NCBI RefSeq assembly: GCF_003254625.1
Contig: NZ_QJRJ01000065.1
Location: 1-64,000, forward strand
Direction of reading: 5' to 3'
DNA length: 64,000 nt
DNA from: Flavobacterium ginsenosidimutans
GTDB lineage: Bacteria; Bacteroidota; Bacteroidia; Flavobacteriales; Flavobacteriaceae
Numbering within the stretch: the stretch's first letter is position 1; every line of letters starts with the position of its first letter. The position numbers and the translations under genes are program-made. Positions 15,049 through 23,723 of the stretch are shown piece by piece. The notes under the pieces are model-generated. The model was not told where the DNA came from, ran no database searches, and saw nothing but the letters and a program-made list of their open reading frames with translations.

Positions 15049-15660
15049 TTAGAAAGTTTTAATTGTTAAACCAGTTATTTTGACTTCTCCGTTGGTTATG
15101 AAACCAAGTTTTCCTTTTTGGTTTAGATTGCTTTTTTCTAGAGAACATTCTAAAGAAGTTTTGTTGTCTACAGAAAAGAATAGTTGGTTATTTAAAACTT
15201 TAATATTTACAGTATACCATTTATTGTTTTCTAATTCCATTGGTTTTCTAAACAATGTTTTTCCGCCTCTTTTTCCATACGAATCGTCTTTTTTATTATA
15301 CATTCCGTCGCCAATTACAATGTTTTGATCAATTTGATACAAGTAGGTTCGAATGTATTTTCCTTTGTCTAAATTGAGCATAATTTCGAATAAAGATGCA
15401 TTTGTCATGTTGACTTTAAAATCAATTTCATAATTTTTTGGAAGCTCTTTTTTTGAAACCAAAACTCCCCAAGGTGAAAGGGAACCGTTTCCTGTGAGGG
15501 TATCATTTTTTAAAACCCATTCTTTAGAATTGATTGTCCAATCTGATTTTAGTTCTTTTGAATGCTGTAAAATGTATTCTTTTTTAGAAGTCGATATCGT
15601 GCTTGAACACGAACTTAAAATCAGTAAAAAAATAAATGTAATGCTTATTGGCTTTATCAT
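15049..15660 (-). CDS. Lipoprotein with concanavalin-like fold (putative)
   Basis: A 203-residue protein starting at MIKPISITFIFLLILSSCSS (ATG at 15660), a clear lipoprotein signal with lipobox LSSC. The mature part (WTINSKEWVLKNDTLTGNG, then NNKWYTVNIKVLNNQLFFSVD and GKLGFITNG) resembles the LamG/3-keto-disaccharide-hydrolase-like beta sandwich seen in Bacteroidota lipoproteins. The reading frame is open 27 codons further up, but that extension is a translation of a dispersed palindromic repeat and would hide the signal peptide, so I reject it. Confidence 0.7.
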   Translation of the reverse strand: MIKPISITFIFLLILSSCSSTISTSKKEYILQHSKELKSDWTINSKEWVLKNDTLTGNGSLSPWGVLVSKKELPKNYEIDFKVNMTNASLFEIMLNLDKGKYIRTYLYQIDQNIVIGDGMYNKKDDSYGKRGGKTLFRKPMELENNKWYTVNIKVLNNQLFFSVDNKTSLECSLEKSNLNQKGKLGFITNGEVKITGLTIKTF

Positions 15661-15733
15661 AATTTGGTGTCGTTCCGGTATTGCGTAGGGGTGCATTGCT
15701 GTACGTCTAACGTATTGTGGATATTCGTTGCGG

Positions 15734-15753
15734 AGACGCACTGCAGTGCGTCT
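15734..15753. repeat. AGACGCACTGCAGTGCGTCT palindrome, copy 1
   Basis: A perfect 20-base palindrome, extended to 22 by flanking G/C. The same 20 bases recur at 29313-29332 after dnaK. The neighbourhood (15668-15770) contains a related block, GGGTGCATTGCTGTACGTCT, which looks like a degenerate copy. Confidence 0.88.
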
Positions 15754-15818
15754 CTACAGATATGCTTTGCGTTTTGTCGATAAATTATCTAATTGACCTA
15801 TTATCTAATTAACTCATT

Positions 15819-17060
15819 TTAATTCAATTCTGAGTGATATTTTATTTTTCCGATTGATCCCGTTTCTGAAGGCAAAAGTTCGAAAACAGAAGTAGGAGCA
15901 AGGCCTTGTTCAATTCGATGCGAAACATAAATAATACTCACATTTGTTTCTTGTTTGATAGTGTTAATTAATTGAATAACTAAATCTACATTTTCGTCGT
16001 CTAAACCTTCAACTGGTTCGTCTAAAATTAATAATGGCGGATGTTTTAAAACGGCACGAACAATTAATGCAACACGTTGCTGTCCGATAGAAAGATCTAT
16101 AAAGCGCTTTTTTCTTAAATGCGTCATTTCGATCACTTCAAGCCATTGATTTACAATTTGTTTTTGATGTGTTGTCGGTTCTGTATAAAGTCCGATAGAA
16201 TCAAAGAAACCTGATAGAATCATTTGTTCCAACGTATGGCCCTTTTGGAATAAATCGGTCATAGAAGTTGTGAAGATTCCAATTTGTTTCTTGATTTCCC
16301 AAACACTTTCTCCAGTTCCTTTTTTTCTTCCAAACAAAAATAAATTCTGTCCAAAACCTTTCGGATTATCTCCTGTAATTAAGGATAAAATAGTACTTTT
16401 TCCAGAACCATTCGGGCCAATTAATTGCCAGAATTCGCCTTGTTTTACTGTCCAAGAAATATTGTTTATGATTTTTCTTTCTTCGTAGCTTACCGAAACA
16501 TCTTCCAGTTTTATTAATACATTATCTTGAAAAGAATGTGTTTCTGTCGCTTTCGGAATTGAAGCTGTATTTAGCGTTTTAAAATGATTTTCGTTTTTTA
16601 CAAAAGGATGTAATTCGAATGAATTGTCTTTAATTAAAGCTTTATTCGGAACAAAATCTAATACATCGACATTACGGTTCAATAATTGAATAATCGCGAT
16701 AGAATCGGTTAATTTTTCAAGAGAGTTGGCCAAAACAACTCTAGAAGCCTGATCTAAATGATCAAACGGATTGTCGAAAATGATAAAATCTGGTTTTTGG
16801 TCAATGCAATAACGTAAAAATTCTTTTTTGCGTTCTCCAGAAGAAAAAGTTCGCAATTGTCTATTTGAAGTTGTTGAAGCTTCAACGCTGTCGTATTGAA
16901 ACTCTTTTTCAATAAATTTTTCAATTGAAATATCAGAGAAAAGAATTCCTTTTTGATTATTAAAAACGGCTAATTCTCCTTTGGCTTCTCCGTTTAATAT
17001 ATTGTCTATAAAAGCTTTTTTATTTACCTGATTCGATAAAAGTATATCCCAATGTTGCAT
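15819..17060 (-). CDS. Tandem ABC ATPase with degenerate N-terminal half
   Basis: A cytosolic protein of 413 residues built from two ABC ATPase halves, as in ModF. The C-terminal half is complete: P-loop GPNGSGKS (215-222), signature LSIGQQ and Walker B LLILDEP. The N-terminal half keeps a signature-like FSSGE (72-76) and a Walker B-like FIIFDNP (92-98, Asn in place of Glu) but has no P-loop. Only one site should hydrolyse ATP. No permease is nearby, so a molybdate-transport role is unproven. It is followed upstream by the rhodanese gene with a 15-base gap. Confidence 0.8.
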   Translation of the reverse strand: MQHWDILLSNQVNKKAFIDNILNGEAKGELAVFNNQKGILFSDISIEKFIEKEFQYDSVEASTTSNRQLRTFSSGERKKEFLRYCIDQKPDFIIFDNPFDHLDQASRVVLANSLEKLTDSIAIIQLLNRNVDVLDFVPNKALIKDNSFELHPFVKNENHFKTLNTASIPKATETHSFQDNVLIKLEDVSVSYEERKIINNISWTVKQGEFWQLIGPNGSGKSTILSLITGDNPKGFGQNLFLFGRKKGTGESVWEIKKQIGIFTTSMTDLFQKGHTLEQMILSGFFDSIGLYTEPTTHQKQIVNQWLEVIEMTHLRKKRFIDLSIGQQRVALIVRAVLKHPPLLILDEPVEGLDDENVDLVIQLINTIKQETNVSIIYVSHRIEQGLAPTSVFELLPSETGSIGKIKYHSELN

Positions 17061-17075
17061 TGTAATTTTTTAATA

Positions 17076-17927
17076 TTATTTATTCTCTTTTAACGCCATT
17101 TCGCGATCGTTTCTTGACCATTCGCTCCACGAACCCACATATAATTTAGGAATTGGAAGTCCGGCGTAATCCATCGCCAATAAGGTGTGACAAGCTGTAA
17201 CGCCAGAACCGCAATGAACAATTGTATTTTCTGTTTTTTTATTTTCAAGAATTGCTTTGTATTTTTCGGCCAATTCATCGGTAGATTTAAACAATCCGTT
17301 TTCGTCTAAATTTTCAGTTAATGGAACGTTGATAGCTCCAGGAATATGTCCTGCAACTAAATCCAAAGGTTCTGTTAAGCCATTATAGCGGTTTTCATCA
17401 CGAACATCGATTACGATATTTTGATCGTTTTTACGAGCTTTTTCGACTTCTTCTATATCTGCTAAAGCTAATTTCCATTCTTGCGAAGGATATAATGTTT
17501 TTTCAAAAGTCTCATTTTTAGAATTTGTCTGAAAACCAGCTTGAATCGCAGTTTGATAACCACCATTTAAAACCTGAATTTTTTCATGTCCAATTGCACG
17601 CATCATCCACCAGAATCGTGCGGCAAAATTAGAACCGTTTTTATCATCGTAAACCACAACATGATCTGAAGGCGAAATTCCTAATGAAGAAAGTGTTTCT
17701 GAAAATTCTTCATGAGAAGGCAAAGGATGTCTTCCTCCATTTGCTGGATTTTCTGGAATATTGGCCAAATCACGATTTAAATCGACAAAACGTGCGCCAT
17801 TTAAATGTTCGTTTTGATAAGATTCAAAAGTATTTGCACCAGCTCGAGCATCAATTAAAATGATTTTTGAAGTGGCATTTAATTCGATTAATTCTTGAGC
17901 CGTAATTAATGGAGAAATAGTAGACAT
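17076..17927 (-). CDS. SseA-like sulfurtransferase (tandem rhodanese)
   Basis: Two-domain rhodanese of 283 residues. The N-terminal domain is inactive-type; the C-terminal one carries catalytic C239 in the loop CGSGVTA. That loop is the signature of 3-mercaptopyruvate sulfurtransferases rather than thiosulfate enzymes (CRKGVT type). It likely transfers sulfur from 3-mercaptopyruvate to a thiol acceptor in the cytosol. Only 3 bases separate it from the upstream ThuA gene, so the cluster DUF1398-ThuA-SseA-ABC is probably one transcript. Confidence 0.88.
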   Translation of the reverse strand: MSTISPLITAQELIELNATSKIILIDARAGANTFESYQNEHLNGARFVDLNRDLANIPENPANGGRHPLPSHEEFSETLSSLGISPSDHVVVYDDKNGSNFAARFWWMMRAIGHEKIQVLNGGYQTAIQAGFQTNSKNETFEKTLYPSQEWKLALADIEEVEKARKNDQNIVIDVRDENRYNGLTEPLDLVAGHIPGAINVPLTENLDENGLFKSTDELAEKYKAILENKKTENTIVHCGSGVTACHTLLAMDYAGLPIPKLYVGSWSEWSRNDREMALKENK

Positions 17928-17930
17928 TTT

Positions 17931-18788
17931 TTATTTTTTCTTCGAATTTCCAAGCCAAAGCAAGGCATTCAAAATTAACTGACTTTGTGTTTTATTTTCA
18001 AAAGTGTACGATAAAGTTTTGTTTGTTCCGCCTTCATAATCAATATCATTGTGTCCCATATTTACGTACAGCATTTTATATTTTTTGTTTGTCCAAACAA
18101 CTGGATAATAACCGCTATGCCAGATTTCATGGGCTTTTGGACCAGTTCCTAATGGAAAACTAGATTCATCAATAGCCAATAAAATTTCAATGTCTGGATT
18201 TTTGGTTAAATCATTCGACCATCTGTACCATTCATTTGGAGCAGAAGTAAATTTTGCAGGCAGATTTTTGGTTACAGAATGCTGATTTTCTACTCTCAAA
18301 ACTGCCGAAGTTGGTTTCCAAGTATTACTTCCATATTCGCCAGAACCCAAGAAAGTGTTATGATACCAATTCCAATCTTGCGGATAACTCGAATCATTTA
18401 AAGCAAATGCCGAAAAATGAAATCCAATGAAACCGCCACCGTTTTCCATATATTTTTGAAAAGCTTCTCGCTGTTCTTTTTTCTCAGGTCTTGTGTCTAA
18501 AAACAAAACAACTTGATATTTCGCCAAAAACTTTGCATTTAAATTATCCCAATTGCTGGTCGAATCGTACTGAAAATGATTTTCTGCCGCTAATTTCGGG
18601 AAGTATTTATTGGCTTCATGCACAAAACTAATATGCGCCTGATCGTTTTTTGCGGTATAAAAAGCAATGACTTTAAATTTTGAATGTTCTTTTTTGTTTT
18701 GGGAAAAGCCAAAGAAAGAAACAATTAAAGCTAAAAGTAAAATGCTTTTCTTGAAGATGGTTTGGTGGTTTTGGTTGAAAATAGTCAT
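17931..18788 (-). CDS. Exported ThuA-like protein
   Basis: A 285-residue protein with an N-terminal signal peptide (hydrophobic KKSILLLALIVSFFGFSQ, about 13-30). The rest is a ThuA-like class-I glutamine-amidotransferase fold: VVLFLDTRP, GGGFIGFHFSAF and ending NMGHNDIDYEGG. ThuA domains occur with sugar metabolism genes, but the biochemical role is mostly unknown. No sugar gene is adjacent. It probably acts in the periplasm. Confidence 0.8.
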   Translation of the reverse strand: MTIFNQNHQTIFKKSILLLALIVSFFGFSQNKKEHSKFKVIAFYTAKNDQAHISFVHEANKYFPKLAAENHFQYDSTSNWDNLNAKFLAKYQVVLFLDTRPEKKEQREAFQKYMENGGGFIGFHFSAFALNDSSYPQDWNWYHNTFLGSGEYGSNTWKPTSAVLRVENQHSVTKNLPAKFTSAPNEWYRWSNDLTKNPDIEILLAIDESSFPLGTGPKAHEIWHSGYYPVVWTNKKYKMLYVNMGHNDIDYEGGTNKTLSYTFENKTQSQLILNALLWLGNSKKK

Positions 18789-18802
18789 GAATAGTGAAGT
18801 AA

Positions 18803-19192
18803 TTAAACAGGAATTTTTTCGATTAAAATTTCATGTTCCGATTTGTCAAAATAAGTACAAGTCATTTCAACAATATCAACGCGCCATTTTGCAATTCCAG
18901 CTTGCGCACAATGATTGCAAAAAGTCATATAATCGGTTTCTCCGTGCTGATGTTTTACCAAATTTTCGATAAAAAGTTCTTTGTTGGCAAAATCAGCTAC
19001 TTTAATTTCTGGATATTTTTCTTCAGCGGCAGCGGTATAATTGTTTAATCCGAAGTAAACAGTGCTTCCGTCGTGCACATAAGTATCATATCCTTTTACA
19101 CCTAAAATGATTAAATCCTGAATGTAATTTGGAAAATCTGCACCTGATTTTACTTTCGAATGCGCTTCTTTTATCTGTTCTATTGTAAACAT
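18803..19192 (-). CDS. DUF1398-family protein
   Basis: A soluble protein of 129 residues matching the DUF1398/YbcV pattern: the N-terminal FTIEQIKEAHSKVKSGADFP, then GVKGYDTYVHDG and FCNHCAQAGIAKWRVD near the end. The family has no known function. It is the first gene of a tight minus-strand cluster. A TCTAAAA heptamer repeat lies about 11 bases upstream of its start codon. Confidence 0.8.
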   Translation of the reverse strand: MFTIEQIKEAHSKVKSGADFPNYIQDLIILGVKGYDTYVHDGSTVYFGLNNYTAAAEEKYPEIKVADFANKELFIENLVKHQHGETDYMTFCNHCAQAGIAKWRVDIVEMTCTYFDKSEHEILIEKIPV

Positions 19193-19202
19193 ATTTTTAA
19201 TT

Positions 19203-19234
19203 TTAGATTGTTGATTTTAGATTTTAGATTTTGC
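19203..19234 (-). repeat. TCTAAAA heptamer repeat upstream of DUF1398 gene
   Basis: On the plus strand TTTTAGA units (with one imperfect TTGTTGA) run to about 19234. On the coding strand they read TCTAAAA toward the gene. Confidence 0.75.
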
Positions 19235-19272
19235 CATGAATTAGTATAATTCGTGGCAAACAAAAAAAGTTT

Positions 19273-20262
19273 TTATTTCAAAAATACAATTAATGATTTT
19301 ATAAACGCATCAAAAGATTCAATATGTGGCAAATGTCCTGTGTTTGGAATTTCTGCCAATTTTGAGTTCGGAATTGCCTTTTGTGTCTTTTTGCCCAATT
19401 CAGCATAATTACCCATTGTTTTTTGAATTTCAGCTGAAACTAAAGGTTTTCCTAAAGCCGTTTTATCTCTCGTTCCGATAATTAATAGTGTCGGACTTTT
19501 GATATTTTTGAATTCATACAAAACAGGTTGCGTAAAAATCATATCGTACAAAAGAGCAGAGTTCCAAGCTACACGATTGTAATCTGGTGCAGTTGTCCAT
19601 CCAGCGCCAAGTTCAGCCCATTTTTGATAATCGGAATTCCATTTTCCGTCATAATAATTCGCCATTTGGTATTTTTTGATGCCTTCGTAATTCTGTTTCA
19701 ATTCCGATTCGTACCACCAATCAACAGGTTTGTAAGGAACAATCAATTTCCAGTCTTCTAAGCCAATTGGGTTTTCTAAAACTAATTTTTCTGTAGTTTC
19801 AGAATACATCAAAGCAAAACGTGTCGCCAGCATTCCGCCCATAGAATGACCTAAAATTGTTGTTTTTTGAATTCCTAAATGATCTAAAAGCTTTTTGGTA
19901 TTTTCTGCTAATTGCTGAAAAGTATATTGGAAATTGTCAGGTTTTGTAGATTTTCCAAAACCAATTTGATCTGGAACAATGACACGAAAACCTTCTTTCG
20001 TTAAGGCTTTAATAGTGGTTTCCCAATAAGCGCCATTGAAATTTTTTCCGTGAAGCAAAACAACATTTTTATTGTTGTAATTATCGGGTTTAATATCCAT
20101 GTAAGCCATTTTTAGCGCTTGACGCTGATTGCTTAACTCTAAAAAGTGTACAGGAAATGGATATTCATAATTCGTTAAATTGATATCTAAAGACTTAATT
20201 TTTCCTTCTTGAGATAAAGCGAAAAAAGGAACGAAAAGCAGTAAAAATTTCAGGATTTTCAT
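19273..20262 (-). CDS. Exported alpha/beta hydrolase
   Basis: A 329-residue hydrolase starting at MKILKFLLLFVPFFALSQ (ATG at 20262), a good signal peptide; the in-frame ATG at 20346 would add 28 residues with no signal character. The fold shows LLHGKNFNGAYW (oxyanion), the nucleophile elbow GHSMGG, an acid in IIGTRDKTALG and a catalytic His in TGHLPHIE. The substrate is unknown; such proteins are esterases, dehalogenases or peptidases. It is monocistronic. Confidence 0.82.
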   Translation of the reverse strand: MKILKFLLLFVPFFALSQEGKIKSLDINLTNYEYPFPVHFLELSNQRQALKMAYMDIKPDNYNNKNVVLLHGKNFNGAYWETTIKALTKEGFRVIVPDQIGFGKSTKPDNFQYTFQQLAENTKKLLDHLGIQKTTILGHSMGGMLATRFALMYSETTEKLVLENPIGLEDWKLIVPYKPVDWWYESELKQNYEGIKKYQMANYYDGKWNSDYQKWAELGAGWTTAPDYNRVAWNSALLYDMIFTQPVLYEFKNIKSPTLLIIGTRDKTALGKPLVSAEIQKTMGNYAELGKKTQKAIPNSKLAEIPNTGHLPHIESFDAFIKSLIVFLK

Positions 20263-20545
20263 TTGATGGACTTTTGTTTTTTTATGATTTATAAAGTTAA
20301 ACCTATCCATTTTCAAAACAAAACCTAAAATCTTAAAGTTATCCAAAAAAAAGCATTCAAAATGGTTTCATTGTTTTTGATGTCAATAATCGATGATTTA
20401 TTGAGTTTTTATCGATTAAATGATATTGATTATGAAAATAATGCATTTTGACGAGTAATGTGGCACTTAAGGGAAATTCTTTCATTAACAGCGAAATAGT
20501 GCGTAATTTTAATATAAGAATGTTGTAAGCCTTAAAAATAGTATT

Positions 20546-21238
20546 ATGAAAAAAACGATACTTTTACTCCTGCTCACAGTCCCCACATTTGCCCAAGAAC
20601 TCAATACTTTTGATTTCGCCGTTATAAACTCAACCTTAATTTCACCCAATATCGATCTAGATAAAGGCCGAAGCGTTGTCGCGGCAAATGAAGATCAATA
20701 TTCGGCTTATTTTCAATATGCTTTTAATATGTGTGACGATGATATTATTGTAGGTGCTGGAATTGACAAGTCGGAAATTGATCGAACTTATGTTGGTTAT
20801 ATCGGAAAAATTTGCGAAAAATTCAGAGCCACAATTGGTATTGGTTATCTCGAATCGAGGAGTGGTTACGACGGAACTTTTACGGGTTTTAGTATTTCGT
20901 GGCATTTTTCTGAGAACACTTATATTGGTGGAAATCTCGAAAATCTGCATTCGACAAGTATTGATTATGAAACTGATGAAAGTTTCAATTATTATCAGAA
21001 GCTGGTTCCAAAAGTCTTTGGAAGCTATGAAATTATTCCGCATGTAATTGCTTTTGGACAGCTGAGTTCAAGAGTAAATGACATTGCTTTAAAATATCAG
21101 ATTAACCGATTTTCGGCTGGAGGATTTTATTCTGGACATTCAGTAGGAGGGATCTTTGGCACTCTGAATATTGGGCGATTTGCAATTTCCTGCAGTACAA
21201 CTTTCGAAAAAGTAAATTTTGGATTAAAGTTTGAATAA
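20546..21238 (+). CDS. Exported protein, possible outer-membrane barrel
   Basis: Not recognised. A 230-residue protein with a signal peptide (MKKTILLLLLTVPTFAQ). The mature part alternates polar and hydrophobic residues in many short strands (for example GFSISWHFSENTYIGGNLENL, then FSAGGFYSGHSVGGIFGTLN) and ends FGLKFE, an aromatic terminus typical of small outer-membrane barrels. Two Cys (residues about 63 and 88) might form a disulfide. It is a single gene with its own terminator. Confidence 0.6.
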   Translation: MKKTILLLLLTVPTFAQELNTFDFAVINSTLISPNIDLDKGRSVVAANEDQYSAYFQYAFNMCDDDIIVGAGIDKSEIDRTYVGYIGKICEKFRATIGIGYLESRSGYDGTFTGFSISWHFSENTYIGGNLENLHSTSIDYETDESFNYYQKLVPKVFGSYEIIPHVIAFGQLSSRVNDIALKYQINRFSAGGFYSGHSVGGIFGTLNIGRFAISCSTTFEKVNFGLKFE

Positions 21239-21269
21239 TATGCCTAGATAATTTTTGATTTGAAAGAAG

Positions 21270-21309
21270 AAATCCCAAAAACAATATTTAAAATTGCTTT
21301 TGGGATTTT
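21270..21309. terminator. Bidirectional terminator
   Basis: Stem AAATCCCAAAA / TTTTGGGATTT, with an inner CAAT/ATTG pairing, between convergent genes ending at 21238 and 21334. Confidence 0.85.
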
Positions 21310-21333
21310 CTGATTTAAGATCGTTATTCGTTT

Positions 21334-21771
21334 TTACAAACCAACAAAATCATCGCTTTTTGGGAAAATACTCAAGGCTTGAATCGCAATTTCTGGCGTT
21401 GGCGAAGCTAATTTTCGCAACTTTGTATCCATCCATGCGCCGTCAACAGTAATTGTCGCACAAAGCGTGTCGTCTTCTCTCCTAAATTCATGAATGATTG
21501 ACCAGCGAGAAGCATCGGCTTTCATTTTTGAAGTTTTAGTGTGAATGAATATTTTGTCTGAAAGTTTTAATTCTTTTCTAAAAACGCATTCTTCTCTGAA
21601 CAAAACAGGACCAAAACCTTGCGTTTGCATTACTTTTAATGTTAAACCCAATTCTTCTAAAATTTCGATACGATGCTGTGCACCAAAATCATAATAAGCG
21701 CTGTGACGAACGTGAAAATTTGGATCAAGATCTGACCAGCGAAAAGATATTTCTTTTGTAAATGAAGCCAT
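21334..21771 (-). CDS. Hotdog-fold acyl-CoA thioesterase
   Basis: A 145-residue protein of the 4HBT/YbgC type: SDLDPNFHVRHSAYYDF near residues 13-29 takes the place of the usual DxxGHVNNxxYxxxxE motif. The catalytic-region Asp is kept, but the GHVNN core is changed to NFHVRH. It probably hydrolyses acyl-CoA thioesters, substrate unknown. A CGAAATTA block upstream (about 21800) may be a variant -7 box (TAATTTCG), as at phnA. Confidence 0.75.
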   Translation of the reverse strand: MASFTKEISFRWSDLDPNFHVRHSAYYDFGAQHRIEILEELGLTLKVMQTQGFGPVLFREECVFRKELKLSDKIFIHTKTSKMKADASRWSIIHEFRREDDTLCATITVDGAWMDTKLRKLASPTPEIAIQALSIFPKSDDFVGL

Positions 21772-21890
21772 TTTTAATATTGTATTTTATTGAAAAACCG
21801 AAATTACGAATAAAAAATAAACGAATAGCATAAAATTGCTATGCATGCATATATTTTTTTTATCAGATTGTAAATGGGTTATCGTATAAT

Positions 21891-22676
21891 CTATTTTGAA
21901 AGCAGTTTTTTGATTTCGCTTGCGATGTTATCTAAGTTTCCTTCAGCATTTCCAACTGCTACATATTGTATAATTCCGTTTTGATCAATTACAAAGTTTT
22001 TAGGAATTGAATTCGTTGCATATTGATTCCATATTATTTCCTTTGGATCAATACCGAAATTAAAATCTAGACCATCTTTTTTTAATTTCACTACTTTTTT
22101 AGCCACTGCAGTTTCAGTTTCCCCGCTTGAAATGGCTAAAAAGACAAAATTATCATTTTTGAAAGGTTCTAGAATTTTTGACGGAATATCGTAAAACTCT
22201 TGTAAGCAAGGTGCGCACCAGGTTGCCCAAAAATTAACCAATACCACTTTTCCTTTTAAATCAGAAAGTTTTACATCTTTTCCGTCTACAAGCTTTAAAG
22301 TGAAGTCTTTGGCTTTATCGTTTATATTTAAGAGAAATTCCTCTTGTTTTGCTGGAGTTTGTTGTTCTGCGACATCGGTTTTAAGCTTTTTATCGTTTTC
22401 GATTTTTTCTTGCTCAGTAAAAACCTCTACGACCACTATAAACTCTCTATCGCCAATTTTATCGCCAAATTTTTTTGCTAGTTCATTTCGCTTTTCTTCA
22501 CTAACGCCTTTATTCATTGATTTGACATAACCCTCATTGCCATATTTCATAACTTGATCCATTGTGGCAATTTCGTTGTTAATAATAATAACGGTTTCAG
22601 GTTTTTTTGCGACTTGGTTTTGCGCATAAAATGATTGAGCAATTAGAAAAATTGCTAGTAAAATGATTTTTTTCAT
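21891..22676 (-). CDS. TlpA-like thiol-disulfide oxidoreductase
   Basis: Exported protein of 261 residues. A signal peptide (MKKIILLAIFLIAQSFYAQ) precedes an N-terminal segment of unknown fold (about 25-105) and a thioredoxin/AhpC-TSA domain with the redox motif WCAPC (NFWATWCAPCLQEF) near residue 150. Likely reduces or maintains thiols in periplasmic or envelope proteins. The N-terminal segment (VIIINNEIATMDQVMKYG) resembles the repeat found in some TonB/antirepressor-linked plug proteins. It is monocistronic. Confidence 0.82.
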   Translation of the reverse strand: MKKIILLAIFLIAQSFYAQNQVAKKPETVIIINNEIATMDQVMKYGNEGYVKSMNKGVSEEKRNELAKKFGDKIGDREFIVVVEVFTEQEKIENDKKLKTDVAEQQTPAKQEEFLLNINDKAKDFTLKLVDGKDVKLSDLKGKVVLVNFWATWCAPCLQEFYDIPSKILEPFKNDNFVFLAISSGETETAVAKKVVKLKKDGLDFNFGIDPKEIIWNQYATNSIPKNFVIDQNGIIQYVAVGNAEGNLDNIASEIKKLLSK

Positions 22677-22737
22677 GTGATTGATTTTTGATTGTTTAAT
22701 GATTGATGATTATTTGTAAAAATATGTAATTAAGTTT

Positions 22738-23199
22738 TCATGATTTCATTTTAGAAAGTTCAACTTCCAGTTTATCAAAGTTCTCCTCATTTTTATCGAT
22801 AACATAAGGCTTTAATTTCTGGCATTCTTCTTCAGTTTCAAAAAGCATTTTAAAAACTACTTTCGTTTGATTTTCGGCAACAGTTTCAAATGTTGTCAAG
22901 ATTTGAAAAAGCGGTTTAGAATGGCGTTTCCATGCAATAAGATTAGGTTTGTCAATTTTGATGAATTCACATTCGTTTGCATAATTTCCCACTTCTGGAC
23001 CATGCATTATAAAACTCCATTTACCGCCTTCGCAAAAATTAAACTCATGAAAAGTATTTGTAAAACCTTTTGGTCCCCACCAATTTTTCAAATGTTCAGG
23101 CGTGCTCCATGCTTTGAAAACAAGTTCTTGCGGGAAATTCAAAATTCGCGTGGTCACGATTTCTGAATCTGGTGTTGTGGAAAGAATCTCTGAAGTCAT
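22738..23199 (-). CDS. SRPBCC/AHSA1-family protein
   Basis: A cytosolic protein of 153 residues with the AHSA1 pattern: RILNFPQELVFKAWSTPEHL near the N-terminus, WWGPKGF at about 40-46, then a helix-grip fold ending with a long helix. Members bind hydrophobic ligands, but the ligand is unknown. It is preceded by the SnoaL-like gene on the same strand with a 66-base gap. Confidence 0.82.
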   Translation of the reverse strand: MTSEILSTTPDSEIVTTRILNFPQELVFKAWSTPEHLKNWWGPKGFTNTFHEFNFCEGGKWSFIMHGPEVGNYANECEFIKIDKPNLIAWKRHSKPLFQILTTFETVAENQTKVVFKMLFETEEECQKLKPYVIDKNEENFDKLEVELSKMKS

Positions 23200-23265
23200 T
23201 TCTGAAAAGTTTTAAATTAAACGAAAACGCGGTATGATAAAGTTACGTTTATTTTTGTAAATCAA

Positions 23266-23712
23266 TTATTCAGCTGTTTTTTCAAAATTATCGTAGTAAG
23301 TAAAATCTTGAGTGATTTTTCCATTTTCGATAGTGAAAATTGTACAGATTTGTAAAGTGAATTTTGATTTGTCAATTCCAGTTCCAGTTGAAATAAATTC
23401 GACAATAACGTTCTTTTCGCCTGAAGGATAAATTTGCAATATTTTATCTTCAATATTAGGGAAATAAGCTCCAAGTCCAGCGTATTTTTCTATAATTTCC
23501 TGCTTAGATTGTCTTCTAACGCCAATTCCAAAAGTAGGATCTTTAAATTCAGCATTTTCAATATACATATCGGACATTTCCTTCCATTGATGTTTGTTGA
23601 AAAGATCAAAATACTGTCTTACAAGTTTTTCATTTTCTGATGCTGCATTTGCTGTTTTATTGCAGGAAATCAAGATAATTGAGAGCGCGAGAATTATTAA
23701 AATGTTTTTCAT
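23266..23712 (-). CDS. SnoaL/NTF2-like lipoprotein
   Basis: A 148-residue lipoprotein (signal MKNILIILALSIILISC, lipobox LISC). The rest is a small NTF2-like cone: NEKLVRQYFDLFNKHQWKEMSDMYIENAEF, ending FTIENGKITQDFTYYDNF. Such proteins can be enzymes or ligand binders; no active-site assignment is possible here. It lies 11 bases downstream of the 4-TM gene, so they are probably co-transcribed with the antiporter. Confidence 0.78.
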   Translation of the reverse strand: MKNILIILALSIILISCNKTANAASENEKLVRQYFDLFNKHQWKEMSDMYIENAEFKDPTFGIGVRRQSKQEIIEKYAGLGAYFPNIEDKILQIYPSGEKNVIVEFISTGTGIDKSKFTLQICTIFTIENGKITQDFTYYDNFEKTAE

Positions 23713-23723
23713 GTGTTTTGGGG

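Larger units (their letters stand above)
14480..15797. repeat. 16-bp inverted repeat flanking two hypothetical genes
   Basis: GTCAATTAGATAATTT at 14480-14495 and its exact reverse complement AAATTATCTAATTGAC at 15782-15797 flank the two minus-strand genes at 14549-15660. ATTAGAGA-type units surround the left copy. It may be just another intergenic repeat family, or the ends of a small insert. Confidence 0.55.

Noticed and set aside
15660-15741. Longer start for the lipoprotein gene at 15741
   Set aside because: The extension is a translated palindromic repeat and would bury a clear lipoprotein signal.
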